The position numbers were made by a program, and so were the translations under genes. DNA of 64,000 nucleotides from a virus. Positions 23,121-33,281 of this stretch are shown here, in pieces. The DNA is taken from the IMG/VR virus record IMGVR_UViG_3300035670_000040, positions 1-64,000 of that record; one strand, 5' to 3'. The notes under the pieces were generated by a model, which was not told the DNA's origin, did not search any database, and worked only from the letters and a program-made list of their open reading frames with translations. Within the stretch, counting starts at the first letter, position 1. Every line of letters starts with the position of its first letter.

Positions 23121-23471
23121 ATGAAAAAAAAAGATATATTAGAAATATCAGATAGTTCATTTAAATTTGAAAATTTTTTCAATGTGTATGAAACCGATAA
23201 AGGATATAGATTCTTTAATTTATTAAAGAATATATCCATATTCCCATCAAATAACAGTGAAGTAGAAGAAGAATATATAGCAGACGGTACAGATACTTGG
23301 TATTCTATTTCTCATAAAATATACGGAACTTTAAATCTTTGGTGGTTGGTTTGTTTATATAATGGAACAATAAATCCATTCAAACCATTAAAATCAAAAA
23401 CTGTATTGAAAGTACTAAAGGGAGAATATGTGGGGTTGGTTTTAAGTGAAATAAAAAAACAAATATTATAA
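23121..23471 (+). CDS. 53: Baseplate wedge protein gp53 (LysM-like)
   Basis: 116 aa. The core ADGTDTWYSISHKIYG followed by NLWWLVCLYNG is the LysM-like motif seen in gp53-type wedge proteins and in phage Mu gp45-linked factors. In T4, gp53 completes the wedge and helps six wedges join the hub. T4 gp53 is longer (196 aa). It lies next to the tube-cap gene and 1 nt upstream of the terminase. Confidence 0.75.
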   Translation: MKKKDILEISDSSFKFENFFNVYETDKGYRFFNLLKNISIFPSNNSEVEEEYIADGTDTWYSISHKIYGTLNLWWLVCLYNGTINPFKPLKSKTVLKVLKGEYVGLVLSEIKKQIL

Positions 23472-23472
23472 T

Positions 23473-25311
23473 ATGCCTAAAAAAATAATAGCTCCTGTAG
23501 ATATTACCAATGAAGAGATGGTTGTTGATGGTGATTTTTTTAAAGGAAATGAAAATCTTTTAAGAGGAAATGCCACATTAAAGTGGACAAAGGAGATGGA
23601 GGAGGACTTGAAACTTTGCAGAAAAAGTATTTTGCATTTCGCTGAAAGTCATTTTTATATTGTTACTCTAGACGAAGGAAAAAGAAAAATAGAACTATAT
23701 AAATTTCAAAAAAGATTATTAAAATCTTTCAAGGCAAATCGATTTAATATTGTATGTGCTAGTAGACAGGTAGGAAAAAGTACTTGTATAACAATGTATG
23801 CACTTTGGTTGGTTTGTTTTTTTGATGATAAAAGAATAACTATTGTAGCTAATAAAGCAGATACTGCTGAAGAAATTTTTGGTAGAATAAGGATGGCATT
23901 TGAAGAACTTCCATTATATCTAAAACCATCGGTTAAATCTTGGAGAAAAAATGGTTTTAATTTAGCTAATGGATCAGCAATACAAGTTAGTACAACATCA
24001 TCAGCTGGTCCTCGTGGTTCTACAAGTAATCTTTTGCTTATAGATGAAATGGCCCATTGTCCAAATGAAGTCATGAAAGAACTTTGGAAATCTGCTATTC
24101 CTATTATTTCGTCTTCTAAAAATTCACAGATAATAGTTATCAGTACTCCTAATGGAACTGATAATAAATTTTATGAATTATATAAAGAAGCACAAAAACC
24201 AAAGAGTGAATGGAATTTAGAGATGGTTCATTGGGAGGACGTACCCGGTAGAGACGAGGCTTGGAAAATATCTACAATAGAACAACTTGGTTCGGAAGCT
24301 GATTTTGAACAAGAATTTGGTAATCAATTTTTTACAAAAGGAAAAACTATTGTAGATCCAAAACTATTAGAGGATTTAAAATCAAAATGTAAGGAACCTG
24401 TTTTGGTTTTAGATGAGGGTTCTTATAAAATTTTTGATTTTCCAAAAGAAAATGATTTTTTTGTAGTAGGTGTGGATGTTGGAGAAGGAATTGGTAGATC
24501 AAATACTGTTGTTCAAATATTGAATGTATCTGATTTAACATCTATAAAACAAGCAGCAATTTATGTTAATAATCAAATAAGTCCATACCATTTTGGAACA
24601 AGATTGATGGGTATACTTGATGATTGGGGTAGACCTCCTATTTTAATCGAAAATAATAATAGCGGTCAACAAGTATTAGACGTTTTAGGTAAAATCCACA
24701 ATTATGAAAATATAGTATCATATTATAGTGAAGGTATGAGTAAGCAGTATAAAAACGAAAATAGATTAGGTATTCATAACCATACAAACACAAAATATAG
24801 AGGTACTTCTAATTTTAGATATTGGGTTAATTCTTTAAATGCAATTTCTTTTTATGATTTAGATACATTACTGGAAATAAATAATTTTATTCAGCATCCT
24901 AATTACACATACAGTAAAAGAACGAATGATGATTTTGATGATAGAGTATTTGCATTAATTTGGGCTATGTTTATTTTAGAACCATCGGTTGTTGAGAGGT
25001 ATTTTTATGTTAATAACTTAGATGAACAAGGAAGACCTCTATTAATAAAACCTTTTGTGAATAATTCAGATTTATTAAAGAAAAGTTCTCTTTTTTCTGG
25101 TAAAGGAAGTGTTTATAGAAAGACCGAGAATAATCATAGACCTATGAATTATATAGGTATGGATGAAAATGATGGAACAGATCCCAATGAGTCATTGGAT
25201 CTTGTATTTTGGCTTAATAATTTGTGGGAAAGGGATTCAAGTATAAATAATACAGGAGAAAATAAAAATAAAGATTCTGAAGAATCACAGAATCCTATAT
25301 TTCTTTTTTAA
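23473..25311 (+). CDS. 17: Terminase large subunit (DNA packaging ATPase-nuclease)
   Basis: 612 aa, like T4 gp17 (610). The ATPase has ASRQVGKST as Walker A (96-104), LLLIDEMA as Walker B (187-194) and the coupling motif VISTPNG. The nuclease domain begins VVGVDVGEGIGRSN (D334) and continues with LIENNNSGQ and a late DDFDDR acidic cluster. It docks on the portal, pumps DNA into the head and cuts it. Its place between gp53 and the hub genes is unusual: in T4 it sits with gp16 just before gp18. No small terminase is seen here. Confidence 0.95.
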   Translation: MPKKIIAPVDITNEEMVVDGDFFKGNENLLRGNATLKWTKEMEEDLKLCRKSILHFAESHFYIVTLDEGKRKIELYKFQKRLLKSFKANRFNIVCASRQVGKSTCITMYALWLVCFFDDKRITIVANKADTAEEIFGRIRMAFEELPLYLKPSVKSWRKNGFNLANGSAIQVSTTSSAGPRGSTSNLLLIDEMAHCPNEVMKELWKSAIPIISSSKNSQIIVISTPNGTDNKFYELYKEAQKPKSEWNLEMVHWEDVPGRDEAWKISTIEQLGSEADFEQEFGNQFFTKGKTIVDPKLLEDLKSKCKEPVLVLDEGSYKIFDFPKENDFFVVGVDVGEGIGRSNTVVQILNVSDLTSIKQAAIYVNNQISPYHFGTRLMGILDDWGRPPILIENNNSGQQVLDVLGKIHNYENIVSYYSEGMSKQYKNENRLGIHNHTNTKYRGTSNFRYWVNSLNAISFYDLDTLLEINNFIQHPNYTYSKRTNDDFDDRVFALIWAMFILEPSVVERYFYVNNLDEQGRPLLIKPFVNNSDLLKKSSLFSGKGSVYRKTENNHRPMNYIGMDENDGTDPNESLDLVFWLNNLWERDSSINNTGENKNKDSEESQNPIFLF

Positions 25312-25313
25312 AA

Positions 25314-25934
25314 ATGAACCAATCTATTTTAAATAAATCAAGAAATGATAAATTCGCTCTTTTGTTTGGATTACCTGTTGGTATAAAACAAAAGATTGAC
25401 CCTGTTTTAATGAGCGATTTTAATGACAGTAAGGTGGAATTAAGTATATTTGGATTATCTGTTCCTGATATAACAATTCCACCTATATCATTAGGATTTA
25501 GTGGTCAAACATATAAAACAAGTTCTTTTTCAAGACCAGATTTCAGTCCATTAGAAGTAAAATTTTTTATAGATAATGGATATCATAATTATTATATTTT
25601 ATGGAAATGGTTAAATGAATTTAATGATTCAAAATATTCCACAAGTGATATAGTTACTACACAAGAAATACCACATATTGGTGATTCCGATATGGAAAAT
25701 CCATTTTCAGATTATGTAACTAATTTAAATTTAATTGTAATGGATGAATATAATAATAAATTAATGAAAATAATTTATGAAGACGCATTTATAACAAATT
25801 TAGGAGGAATAAGTTATTCACATCAAGATGGAGCAGAAATAATTGGTTCAGTGTCTTTTGCATATAACCAACTTCATATTGAAATGGAACACAATGTGAA
25901 TGATTGTAAAGTAAATTGTCATGACAAAATATGA
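25314..25934 (+). CDS. Tube-fold baseplate protein
   Basis: 206 aa. The C-terminal LIVMDEYNNKLMKIIYEDAF followed by ITNLGGISYSHQDGAEI and a GSVSFAYNQLHIEM strand is the standard end of tail-tube-like domains. The N-terminus has SGQTYKTSSFSRPDFSPLEVKF, another tube-fold hallmark. It is probably a tube-proximal baseplate ring protein, gp54- or gp48-type. It overlaps the hub gene by 14 nt and follows the terminase by 2 nt, so it is strongly coupled. Confidence 0.6.
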   Translation: MNQSILNKSRNDKFALLFGLPVGIKQKIDPVLMSDFNDSKVELSIFGLSVPDITIPPISLGFSGQTYKTSSFSRPDFSPLEVKFFIDNGYHNYYILWKWLNEFNDSKYSTSDIVTTQEIPHIGDSDMENPFSDYVTNLNLIVMDEYNNKLMKIIYEDAFITNLGGISYSHQDGAEIIGSVSFAYNQLHIEMEHNVNDCKVNCHDKI

Positions 25935-27507
25935 TAAAATTAATGGTGAATTGGTTACTTTAAGAAACCAATTATATAAAATAAGAATAACCATGTATAA
26001 TAACATGGATAAACCTGTTTTTATACCATATAAGGTTGTTATGGGATTAACGATAGAAGAAACCATTATTAATTGGTGGAGCAAGGGATGGATTATTCTT
26101 CAAAATGATTTTGAAGTTTTGGAAAAAGGAGCTAATCCCGATCTTTTCACAGAATCAAAGGATTCTTATAATGAGAATAACTATATTTATAAATTTAGAC
26201 ATGATGGTAGAAATAAAATAAACATAAGAATATCTACAGTATCTGATGATATTCTGGATGAAAAACTTTGGACAATGGATTATGACTTCATTATATATGA
26301 TGTTGAAGATATGGAATCTATAAATTCTGTTAAAAAAGCAAAAAAATTTTATTTTATTGATGAAAGATATCAAATTTTTTCTGAAAGAAATATTCCTTGG
26401 TCAACATCTACACATGGAGATGCAGCAAAATCAGGAACTCCTGTCTGGTCATTACCAGATAGTCAAAGAAAAATGAATCCTTGTGATGCAATAAAATCAA
26501 TAATAAACACAGCATCATGTAATTCATTTGTAACTTCTGTAAAACAAGGTGAAATAAAGGTTGGTTATGATTATGAACACGGATCTATAGATAAACCAGA
26601 CATTCCTTTAAATAATATAAACAATGAGTTGTGGAATAAGGGATATATATCTCCTGATTATAATGTTTTTTACACGTCTCCATCTAATTCAACAGTGATT
26701 GATGACTTAGATTTTATGTTAAACCATGCTGTTGGTGACAAAAAAGATCCTGTTTTTTTAAGGCTTAGTCGATATGATAAAAAATGGGAATTATTATCAT
26801 TAAAAGATTATTTTTTTGAAGCTAAACAACTGGAACAATTATTATTAGATGATGGAATAGCTCCAACATCAAAAGCATACGTAGGAAGAGCATCTTTACA
26901 AAAAGATGATAAAAAAATAATAAACTTTACTTCCCCCAGAGCTTCTTTGATAAGAAATTATAAATTCTCGCAAATGGCTCCAGTTGATGATCTTAGATTT
27001 ACAAACAGACCAATACATATGTTTGATTTTTCGTCAGGAACGTATAATATCCATGCTAAAGATAATAAAATTGAAAGTTTTTATGAAAATTTTAAAGAAA
27101 TATGTACTTCTGGTGGTCTTTATTCTTTTTCTTCTACTAGTGGAAATGGTCAGATTTGGATGAATATAAATAAAACCAAAAAAGAGGGAATTTCTGTAGA
27201 AAATTCATTTTTAACTCAAGGCCCAACTATATTAAATTCTGTTAGGATGGCTAAAGATATGTTGTTTTTAAATCAAAGTTTATATTTTCAAAATGAAGGT
27301 TTAACTCTCCGAACACCGGGTAATTTTATATTCGTAGACAAAGTTGATTCGAGTGATATGAACTTATTTAATGATAAATTTTTAGGGCAATGGTTTATAA
27401 CAAAAGTAATTCATTATTTTGATCAAAATATGTATGTTACAGAAGTTTATTCTAATAAATTTGATTCATCACAAAAACATTGGGATGTTGTTGATAAAAA
27501 ATATTAA
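25921..27507 (+). CDS. 27: Baseplate hub protein, gp27-like
   Basis: 528 aa. A long N-terminal region with RITMYNNMDKP and a GLTIEETIINWWSKG segment precedes a C-terminal domain ending in LRTPGNFIFVDKVDSSD and LGQWFITKVIHYFDQNMYV, typical of hub proteins that form the trimeric ring around the spike. T4 gp27 is 391 aa, so this version carries extra segments. Location just upstream of the gp5-like spike gene supports the call. Confidence 0.7.
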   Translation: MTKYDKINGELVTLRNQLYKIRITMYNNMDKPVFIPYKVVMGLTIEETIINWWSKGWIILQNDFEVLEKGANPDLFTESKDSYNENNYIYKFRHDGRNKINIRISTVSDDILDEKLWTMDYDFIIYDVEDMESINSVKKAKKFYFIDERYQIFSERNIPWSTSTHGDAAKSGTPVWSLPDSQRKMNPCDAIKSIINTASCNSFVTSVKQGEIKVGYDYEHGSIDKPDIPLNNINNELWNKGYISPDYNVFYTSPSNSTVIDDLDFMLNHAVGDKKDPVFLRLSRYDKKWELLSLKDYFFEAKQLEQLLLDDGIAPTSKAYVGRASLQKDDKKIINFTSPRASLIRNYKFSQMAPVDDLRFTNRPIHMFDFSSGTYNIHAKDNKIESFYENFKEICTSGGLYSFSSTSGNGQIWMNINKTKKEGISVENSFLTQGPTILNSVRMAKDMLFLNQSLYFQNEGLTLRTPGNFIFVDKVDSSDMNLFNDKFLGQWFITKVIHYFDQNMYVTEVYSNKFDSSQKHWDVVDKKY

Positions 27508-27518
27508 GTATTATTAAT

Positions 27519-27833
27519 ATGAATTCTGATTTTTTAAAAAGAAGACTAGAAGAAACGAGACAAAGACAGCTTCAATCATCAAATAAAAATCTTTCTATGC
27601 CATCTATTGGTCAAATGGCAAAAGGTCTAGGAAGAAGTGTTATTAATAATGCTGTTAGTGTTGCACAAGGGAACGATCTTAGATTAACACCAGAAGAAGC
27701 AAATAGAAGATTATCTATTTGCAAGGGGTGTCAATTTTTTGAGTCTTTATCACAAAGATGTTCAAGATGTGGATGTTTTCTTTCTATGAAAACTTATTTA
27801 AAAGCTGAAAAATGTCCTATTGGTAAGTGGTAA
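27519..27833 (+). CDS. DUF6171-like zinc-binding protein
   Basis: 104 aa. The C-terminus ICKGCQFF...RCSRCGCFLSMKTYLK...KCPIGKW has six cysteines in the order I recall for DUF6171, a small phage zinc-binding family. The N-terminal half is basic and helical. It lies between hub and spike genes, so it may be a small virion component or an assembly factor; no function is established. No late box is seen at its start, so it is probably read from upstream. Confidence 0.65.
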   Translation: MNSDFLKRRLEETRQRQLQSSNKNLSMPSIGQMAKGLGRSVINNAVSVAQGNDLRLTPEEANRRLSICKGCQFFESLSQRCSRCGCFLSMKTYLKAEKCPIGKW

Positions 27834-27847
27834 ATTAAGTTTTATTA

Positions 27848-27855
27848 TATAAATA
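27848..27855 (+). promoter_or_regulatory. Late promoter before the 605-aa gene
   Basis: Exact TATAAATA, 14 nt before ATG 27870; predicted leader about 8 nt. Confidence 0.6.
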
Positions 27856-27869
27856 TCTTATATAATAAT

Positions 27870-29687
27870 ATGGTGATTACTTTTATAAATCCAGACGACG
27901 GGAAAGAACATAAAACATCTGACAATAACCCTCTTACATCACTAAGTTATTTAGGTAATTCTACTCCTATACAACAACCTAATACTAGTAATTTAACATA
28001 TAATCCAAATGTAGGAATACAAAGTTTTACTAATAGTAGTACTGTAACAGTTCCTCCAGCAAATGCTAATGTTTCTGGTGAAAATTATATTAATGAAACT
28101 GTCAAAAAAGCTGAACCATTAAATAAATTCGAAACAGCAGTTAATAACTTAACTGATCCATTAAAGTATACAGAACCATTAACACCACAAAATTTTAACT
28201 TAGATCCAAACAAAGTAACATCAGGATTGGGTTCTGGTCCAGAAACAAATAAAAAAATAAAAGGTGATCCTAAAATAGTAGAAGCAGTAGCAAATAAAAA
28301 GTCAGATGCTACAAAAGAAAAACAAATTGGAGGTAGTTCTAGTAATGTTTCTATAAACATTGTTGATGTAGGTAAGGCGGCAAGATTAAACCTAGACGAT
28401 CTTCTTGCTCTTTCGACATATGTTTCTGGTCCAACTAATTTAAATTTACTAGCTGCATGGGTTTACCTTTTATATAACGGCTCAGGTGCTGTCAATAAAA
28501 CAGTTAGTATGGAAAACAATCCAAATAAAAATGATCAACCTATTACAATCTCTGGAAATATGTTGATGTATATGTGGACTAAAGGAAATTCTATTGTAAA
28601 GGGATATTTTCACAAAGGAATTACAAAAATTTTTAAAAAAACTCCAGCATTTAAAGATAAGTTTTTTGAAGATATTGGTGAAGCTGGAACAACAATGCTT
28701 TCAAATAGTGAAAGATTACCAAGCAATCCTGTGTCTGGATCATCAAAGCATACACCATCATTGGTTGAAAGAATGTTGAATAAAATTCATCCTAAATTTT
28801 CACAAGAATTGGAAAAGTATGTGAATGTTCTTAAAGGAAAAGTTTATTTGGCATTACCATCAGGTATTTTAGGATCAATTCAATATGCTATTAGTTATAT
28901 AAATGGAATTGTAACAGCTGTTGCACAACAAATAAATGAAATTTATCAAGGAGCATTAAAAGCGATAAGAGGATTTATTGCAGCAATTGATTCTATTATG
29001 GGAATGATAATGCAAACTATTTTATCATTGGTCGATAAAATTATTCCTCTTGAAATAATTTGTTTAATTTTAGATATTATATCTATGTTTGTTGGTGATT
29101 TAACATTTATAACAAATTTCTTTTCTCATTCAGCTAAAATATCAGATGTTTTAAAAGCATTTAATATAGGTGATCCTAATATTGCAAATTTTTTAAGTGA
29201 TCCTATAAACTCATTAAAAGATTTTCTTCCTGATGATATTAAAAATATAGTTAGCATAGCAGACAGTGTTGCAAATGACCCTATGGGATATTTAGGAGGT
29301 GTGTTGAGTGATTATGGTTATTCTTATATGGCAAAATATTTAGAAGGAGATATTATGGGTGGAGTTCTTGATCAATTTGGATCTCAAGCACCTATTCTAT
29401 ATCCTATTTCTGGTATTATGAAAAAATATGGAGTTTCTGGAAAAATTCAATTAACAGATCCAAACGAACCTTCTCCAAATGTAGTTTTACCAGCAATCAT
29501 TACAGAATTTAGAAAAGATGTTAAAAAAACATTTGATGGATTAGGAAGATCAACAGAAAAATTACAAAATACAATAGACCAAAAAGTTTATGATATAGGA
29601 CAAGGTGCTTCTGATACATTTGGTCTTGGAAATATAAGCGAAAGATCAAATGATCTTGGGTTTGGAACAACAAACACATCAGGTTAA
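27870..29687 (+). CDS. Large baseplate-region structural protein, unknown
   Basis: 605 aa. Residues 1-160 are low complexity (T, N, P and K rich). The middle (about 330-470) holds long hydrophobic helices (LPSGILGSIQYAISYINGIV, AIDSIMGMIMQTILSLVDKI, LICLILDIISMFV-like), and the C-terminus is polar with Gly/Ser. The size, late promoter and place between hub and spike genes make it a virion or baseplate protein. The helical hydrophobic core recalls tape-measure or hub-plug proteins. No T4 homologue recognised. Confidence 0.6.
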   Translation: MVITFINPDDGKEHKTSDNNPLTSLSYLGNSTPIQQPNTSNLTYNPNVGIQSFTNSSTVTVPPANANVSGENYINETVKKAEPLNKFETAVNNLTDPLKYTEPLTPQNFNLDPNKVTSGLGSGPETNKKIKGDPKIVEAVANKKSDATKEKQIGGSSSNVSINIVDVGKAARLNLDDLLALSTYVSGPTNLNLLAAWVYLLYNGSGAVNKTVSMENNPNKNDQPITISGNMLMYMWTKGNSIVKGYFHKGITKIFKKTPAFKDKFFEDIGEAGTTMLSNSERLPSNPVSGSSKHTPSLVERMLNKIHPKFSQELEKYVNVLKGKVYLALPSGILGSIQYAISYINGIVTAVAQQINEIYQGALKAIRGFIAAIDSIMGMIMQTILSLVDKIIPLEIICLILDIISMFVGDLTFITNFFSHSAKISDVLKAFNIGDPNIANFLSDPINSLKDFLPDDIKNIVSIADSVANDPMGYLGGVLSDYGYSYMAKYLEGDIMGGVLDQFGSQAPILYPISGIMKKYGVSGKIQLTDPNEPSPNVVLPAIITEFRKDVKKTFDGLGRSTEKLQNTIDQKVYDIGQGASDTFGLGNISERSNDLGFGTTNTSG

Positions 29688-29693
29688 TTTATT

Positions 29694-32600
29694 ATGAGTT
29701 ATGTAAAAGATCCAATTTATGGAAATCATTTAGGAATCGTAGTAAACGATGCAAGTTTTGATCCTGAACAAAGAGGTAGGGTTCAGGTATGGATTCCTTA
29801 TTTATCAAATACTTTACATTCTAATTGGAATGAAAAGATGGATGATAAAAAATTTAAACATATTCATGAATCAGGTGCATTGACTCCTGAATTAGTAGAA
29901 GAATTAAAAAATGTTTTACCTTGGGCTGAATGTGCTGGACCAATTATGGGTGGTGGAACATCTGCAACATACAATCCATCAACAGGAATAACAGATACAA
30001 ATCCACACAGGACGTTTGTAAAACCAGTTTCTAGGATATCAAATACAACAAAAGAAAATGTTAAGTATGCTTATTCTGACGGAACTACAAGAAATAAACC
30101 TATTCAAGATGATTTAATGAATAAATTGTCTGAAGCAGCTTACGATGCATATGGTCCAGATGCAAAAGTTGTAATTTATAGTGGAGGTCAAGATGCAATA
30201 GGTGAAGGTGAAAGAAGAACAGGTACAACCAGACACGATGATGGATTTGCTGCTGATGTTTACATTGAAAAAAACGGAAGATACTTAGCAAATGAAGAAA
30301 TGGCTCCAATGATTCAATATTGGTTAGCTAATAAAAACGGTGGTGTTGGTTATGGAATGTTAAAAGATGGTCAAAAAGCTGGATTACATTTAGATATTAG
30401 AACCCCAGAACAAGGTCAACAGTTTGCTAGTACTTATTGGGCTTATCAAGGAGAGCAAAATGATGAACCTGCTATAGTTCAAGCAAAAAATTCTGGTAAA
30501 AATGGAGTTTTACCAGAATTGCAGAATTCTCAGGTTACAAAAACAGCTGCTGATACAGCAGAAGTTGCTGGAACAACGGTAAATGCAGCAAAAACAGCAA
30601 AAGAAGCAGACTTTACACCACAGGACATTTCTTCCTCAACAGGATTTAGTCAAAATTTAGTAAATGCTATTAAAGTATGGGAAGGATTTAAAGGTGAAGC
30701 TGGACAAGATAATACATTAATAACTGGTGGATATGGTACTGAGGCTCCAACTGGAACAAAATATACACCAGAACAAGCTGAAGCAGCACTAATAAATGAT
30801 TTACAAACCAAAAGATTACCAATTTTAGAAAGAAAATTAGAAAAAAACAATATTACAGTAACTCAGGCTCAAAAAGAAGCTTTACTTTCCTTTGCTTTTA
30901 ATAGAAATCCAGAAAAAGGGTTAGATGACGTATTAGTTGGATCCTCATCTTGGGATGATATATCAGCTAAAATGAGAGAAAATTTTGCTGGACCAGATAT
31001 AAGAAATAACCCTAATCACCCAGATTATAATGGTTTAAAAAATAGAAGAGAAAAAGAAATAGAATACGCAAATACAAATGGTGCTAAAGGAGGAAATTTT
31101 AATTCTAATGGATCAGATTCTTCTGTTATGGTTAATCCAATACCAAATTTTAACCCATCAGTAATTCCTGCTGGTGTTGCTGGAGCACAACCATCTGGAT
31201 TTATTTCAACACCAAAAATAGGTGCAAAGGTTTTTGTTTTCTTTTTAGCTGGTGATATTCAAAAACCAATTTATTTTGCTGGTTTATTGGAAAAAGAATC
31301 ATATCAAAAAGTTCAATCTGTATCTAGTCCAGAAGTTCAAGTAACAAATGAAAATGTACATAGAATAAATGAGGTACATGGTTCCATTAATTCAACAAAC
31401 ATGTTTGGAAACATTAATGGAGTTCCTGTGGAAGAACAACAGGTGTCACTTGGTAAACAAGGATCATTGTATCAGTCAGGATCTTATGTTCATGAGATAG
31501 CTGCTGCTGGTAAAACAACTACTTGTTACGGAGATAATCATAATCAATCTCTTGGTCATGAAATCAGAAATGTAAAAATGACCTATCAATTATCATCGGA
31601 AGATCTTAATTTTAGTGCAGGTTTTAATGGAACAGAAAAAGAAATAAATGAAAAATTAAAAGCACAAGAAGATATTCATAAGATTTCTAAAGAAATTCAA
31701 GAAGAAAAAATAAAAGAGATTGAAAGTAATGCAAAAAACGGAGAAAAGGTTCCATGTCCTTTATGTTCTACTTCACATGCAGTTGATAGAGCAAGTGCAT
31801 TTAGCAAAAAAGTAATTTCTTTTTTAAGTAGAATATTAAAAATTCCATATTTTTCTTATGTAGTTGATGTTGTAAATTTTTTAAATAATGTTTTAGTTGT
31901 TCCATTTTGTTCCATCGTACCCGGTAGTGCATTGGGTAAATGTGGAAACGAAGAATGTGAAAATGGATTTGTTCCTTCTCCACAAAAACCAATAGAAGAT
32001 GCAAATAAAAAGGCAATACAAAAATTAGTTTCAAAACAAAAAGAAATAGGTGAATTGGAAAAAAAATTAGGGAGTGGTGGATGTTATTCTGTTACGGCAT
32101 TGAAAGATGTTGTAATTTCTGCTGGTGGTCCTATGAATGATGCAAAATGTTATGCTGAGACGACAAATATATCAGAACCTATTGGTGGACAAACAAAAGG
32201 AGAGGATGGAAAGGGTAGTACTCAAACAATAAGAGCTAGATCTGCAAAAAGTTTAAAAGATGTTCCATATATCCCCCCTGTGCAGTATCCAGGTGGTAAT
32301 ATACTACTTAAAGGTGGTAATGCTGTAAAAATAATCGCGGGAGCACCAGGTATTGAATTGAATACAATAGGAAAAATATCATTAAATTGTGGTTCTATAG
32401 AAATTTTATCATCAGATGGGAAATTGTTACTTGGATCAAAAAATCACACAACTCTAAGTGGCAAAGTTGTAACGATAAATGCTAATGACAAAACAAAAGA
32501 AGGTGGTGTTAATATAAATTCTCCACATATGATATGCAAGGGATTCACTGCAACCGGAGATATTGGTATAAAGGGTGGAGCTAGAATTGATGGTGAATTA

Positions 32601-33281
32601 TCAATACCTTATTTAAATACTGTTGCTCAAAGAATGCAGTGTGATGATGGTATGTCACCAGATCAAAGAATTCCTTTTGCGAATTGGGCCATAGGTGCAG
32701 CACAATCAAATGACACGGCAAACACAGTAAGGCTTGCTTTGACACATTATTCCATGACTGGTTCGTTATTATTGCTTTCAAATATTATAAAATTTGTAAT
32801 GGAAAATTATAATACAATCCTTACAAATTGCATACTTGAACCATCAATAACGGGTATATATTATGGTTTTTGTTTAAATTCAGCAGGACCTGGTTCTTCT
32901 TGGGGATATATTCAAAACTTTGCACACAATCATATGGAAGATCCCAAACCACATCATCATGATTATATTATGCCAAAAGGTACATATTACGATGATATTG
33001 CTGGGGTAAATGATTCTGCTGTTGAACCAAACGAGGTTCCTACAAGGGCAAGAAAAAACGGATTAGGACCAGAAGGTGGACCGAAATCATTAGCTGGTTG
33101 TGGTGGTTTTGGTGGTTGGGCTGGTTCTTCTGGTGGAAGAAAAGCTAAATTAAACTCCTTTGGTTTAGACAACGATTTAAAAGGATTTAACGGTACTGTT
33201 ATTAATAAAAACAACACTAAAGTAGTATATGAAAAAGATGGTAATGTTCGTTTGACAGTAGATGAAACTCCTTGTGATTAA
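29694..33281 (+). CDS. 5: gp5-like spike with two peptidoglycan hydrolase domains
   Basis: 1195 aa. Residues 1-85: gp5-type OB-fold (DPEQRGRVQVWIPYL, WAECAGPI). About 120-250: M15-like zinc peptidase pattern TRHDDGFAADVYI (H181, D188) and GLHLDIR (H232, D234). About 315-470: GH24/T4-lysozyme-like domain with E330, D339 and T344, then ALLSFAFN and LKNRREKEIEYA. The OB-fold part resumes at PKIGAKVFVFFLAGD. About 680-770: CPLC and CGNEEC cysteine pairs. About 866-980: VgrG/gp5 beta-helix (GGNILLKGGNAVKI, KISLNCGSIEILSS). About 1078-1092: histidine-rich NHMEDPKPHHHDY, perhaps metal binding. It pierces the envelope and digests peptidoglycan during ejection. Confidence 0.85.
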   Translation: MSYVKDPIYGNHLGIVVNDASFDPEQRGRVQVWIPYLSNTLHSNWNEKMDDKKFKHIHESGALTPELVEELKNVLPWAECAGPIMGGGTSATYNPSTGITDTNPHRTFVKPVSRISNTTKENVKYAYSDGTTRNKPIQDDLMNKLSEAAYDAYGPDAKVVIYSGGQDAIGEGERRTGTTRHDDGFAADVYIEKNGRYLANEEMAPMIQYWLANKNGGVGYGMLKDGQKAGLHLDIRTPEQGQQFASTYWAYQGEQNDEPAIVQAKNSGKNGVLPELQNSQVTKTAADTAEVAGTTVNAAKTAKEADFTPQDISSSTGFSQNLVNAIKVWEGFKGEAGQDNTLITGGYGTEAPTGTKYTPEQAEAALINDLQTKRLPILERKLEKNNITVTQAQKEALLSFAFNRNPEKGLDDVLVGSSSWDDISAKMRENFAGPDIRNNPNHPDYNGLKNRREKEIEYANTNGAKGGNFNSNGSDSSVMVNPIPNFNPSVIPAGVAGAQPSGFISTPKIGAKVFVFFLAGDIQKPIYFAGLLEKESYQKVQSVSSPEVQVTNENVHRINEVHGSINSTNMFGNINGVPVEEQQVSLGKQGSLYQSGSYVHEIAAAGKTTTCYGDNHNQSLGHEIRNVKMTYQLSSEDLNFSAGFNGTEKEINEKLKAQEDIHKISKEIQEEKIKEIESNAKNGEKVPCPLCSTSHAVDRASAFSKKVISFLSRILKIPYFSYVVDVVNFLNNVLVVPFCSIVPGSALGKCGNEECENGFVPSPQKPIEDANKKAIQKLVSKQKEIGELEKKLGSGGCYSVTALKDVVISAGGPMNDAKCYAETTNISEPIGGQTKGEDGKGSTQTIRARSAKSLKDVPYIPPVQYPGGNILLKGGNAVKIIAGAPGIELNTIGKISLNCGSIEILSSDGKLLLGSKNHTTLSGKVVTINANDKTKEGGVNINSPHMICKGFTATGDIGIKGGARIDGELSIPYLNTVAQRMQCDDGMSPDQRIPFANWAIGAAQSNDTANTVRLALTHYSMTGSLLLLSNIIKFVMENYNTILTNCILEPSITGIYYGFCLNSAGPGSSWGYIQNFAHNHMEDPKPHHHDYIMPKGTYYDDIAGVNDSAVEPNEVPTRARKNGLGPEGGPKSLAGCGGFGGWAGSSGGRKAKLNSFGLDNDLKGFNGTVINKNNTKVVYEKDGNVRLTVDETPCD

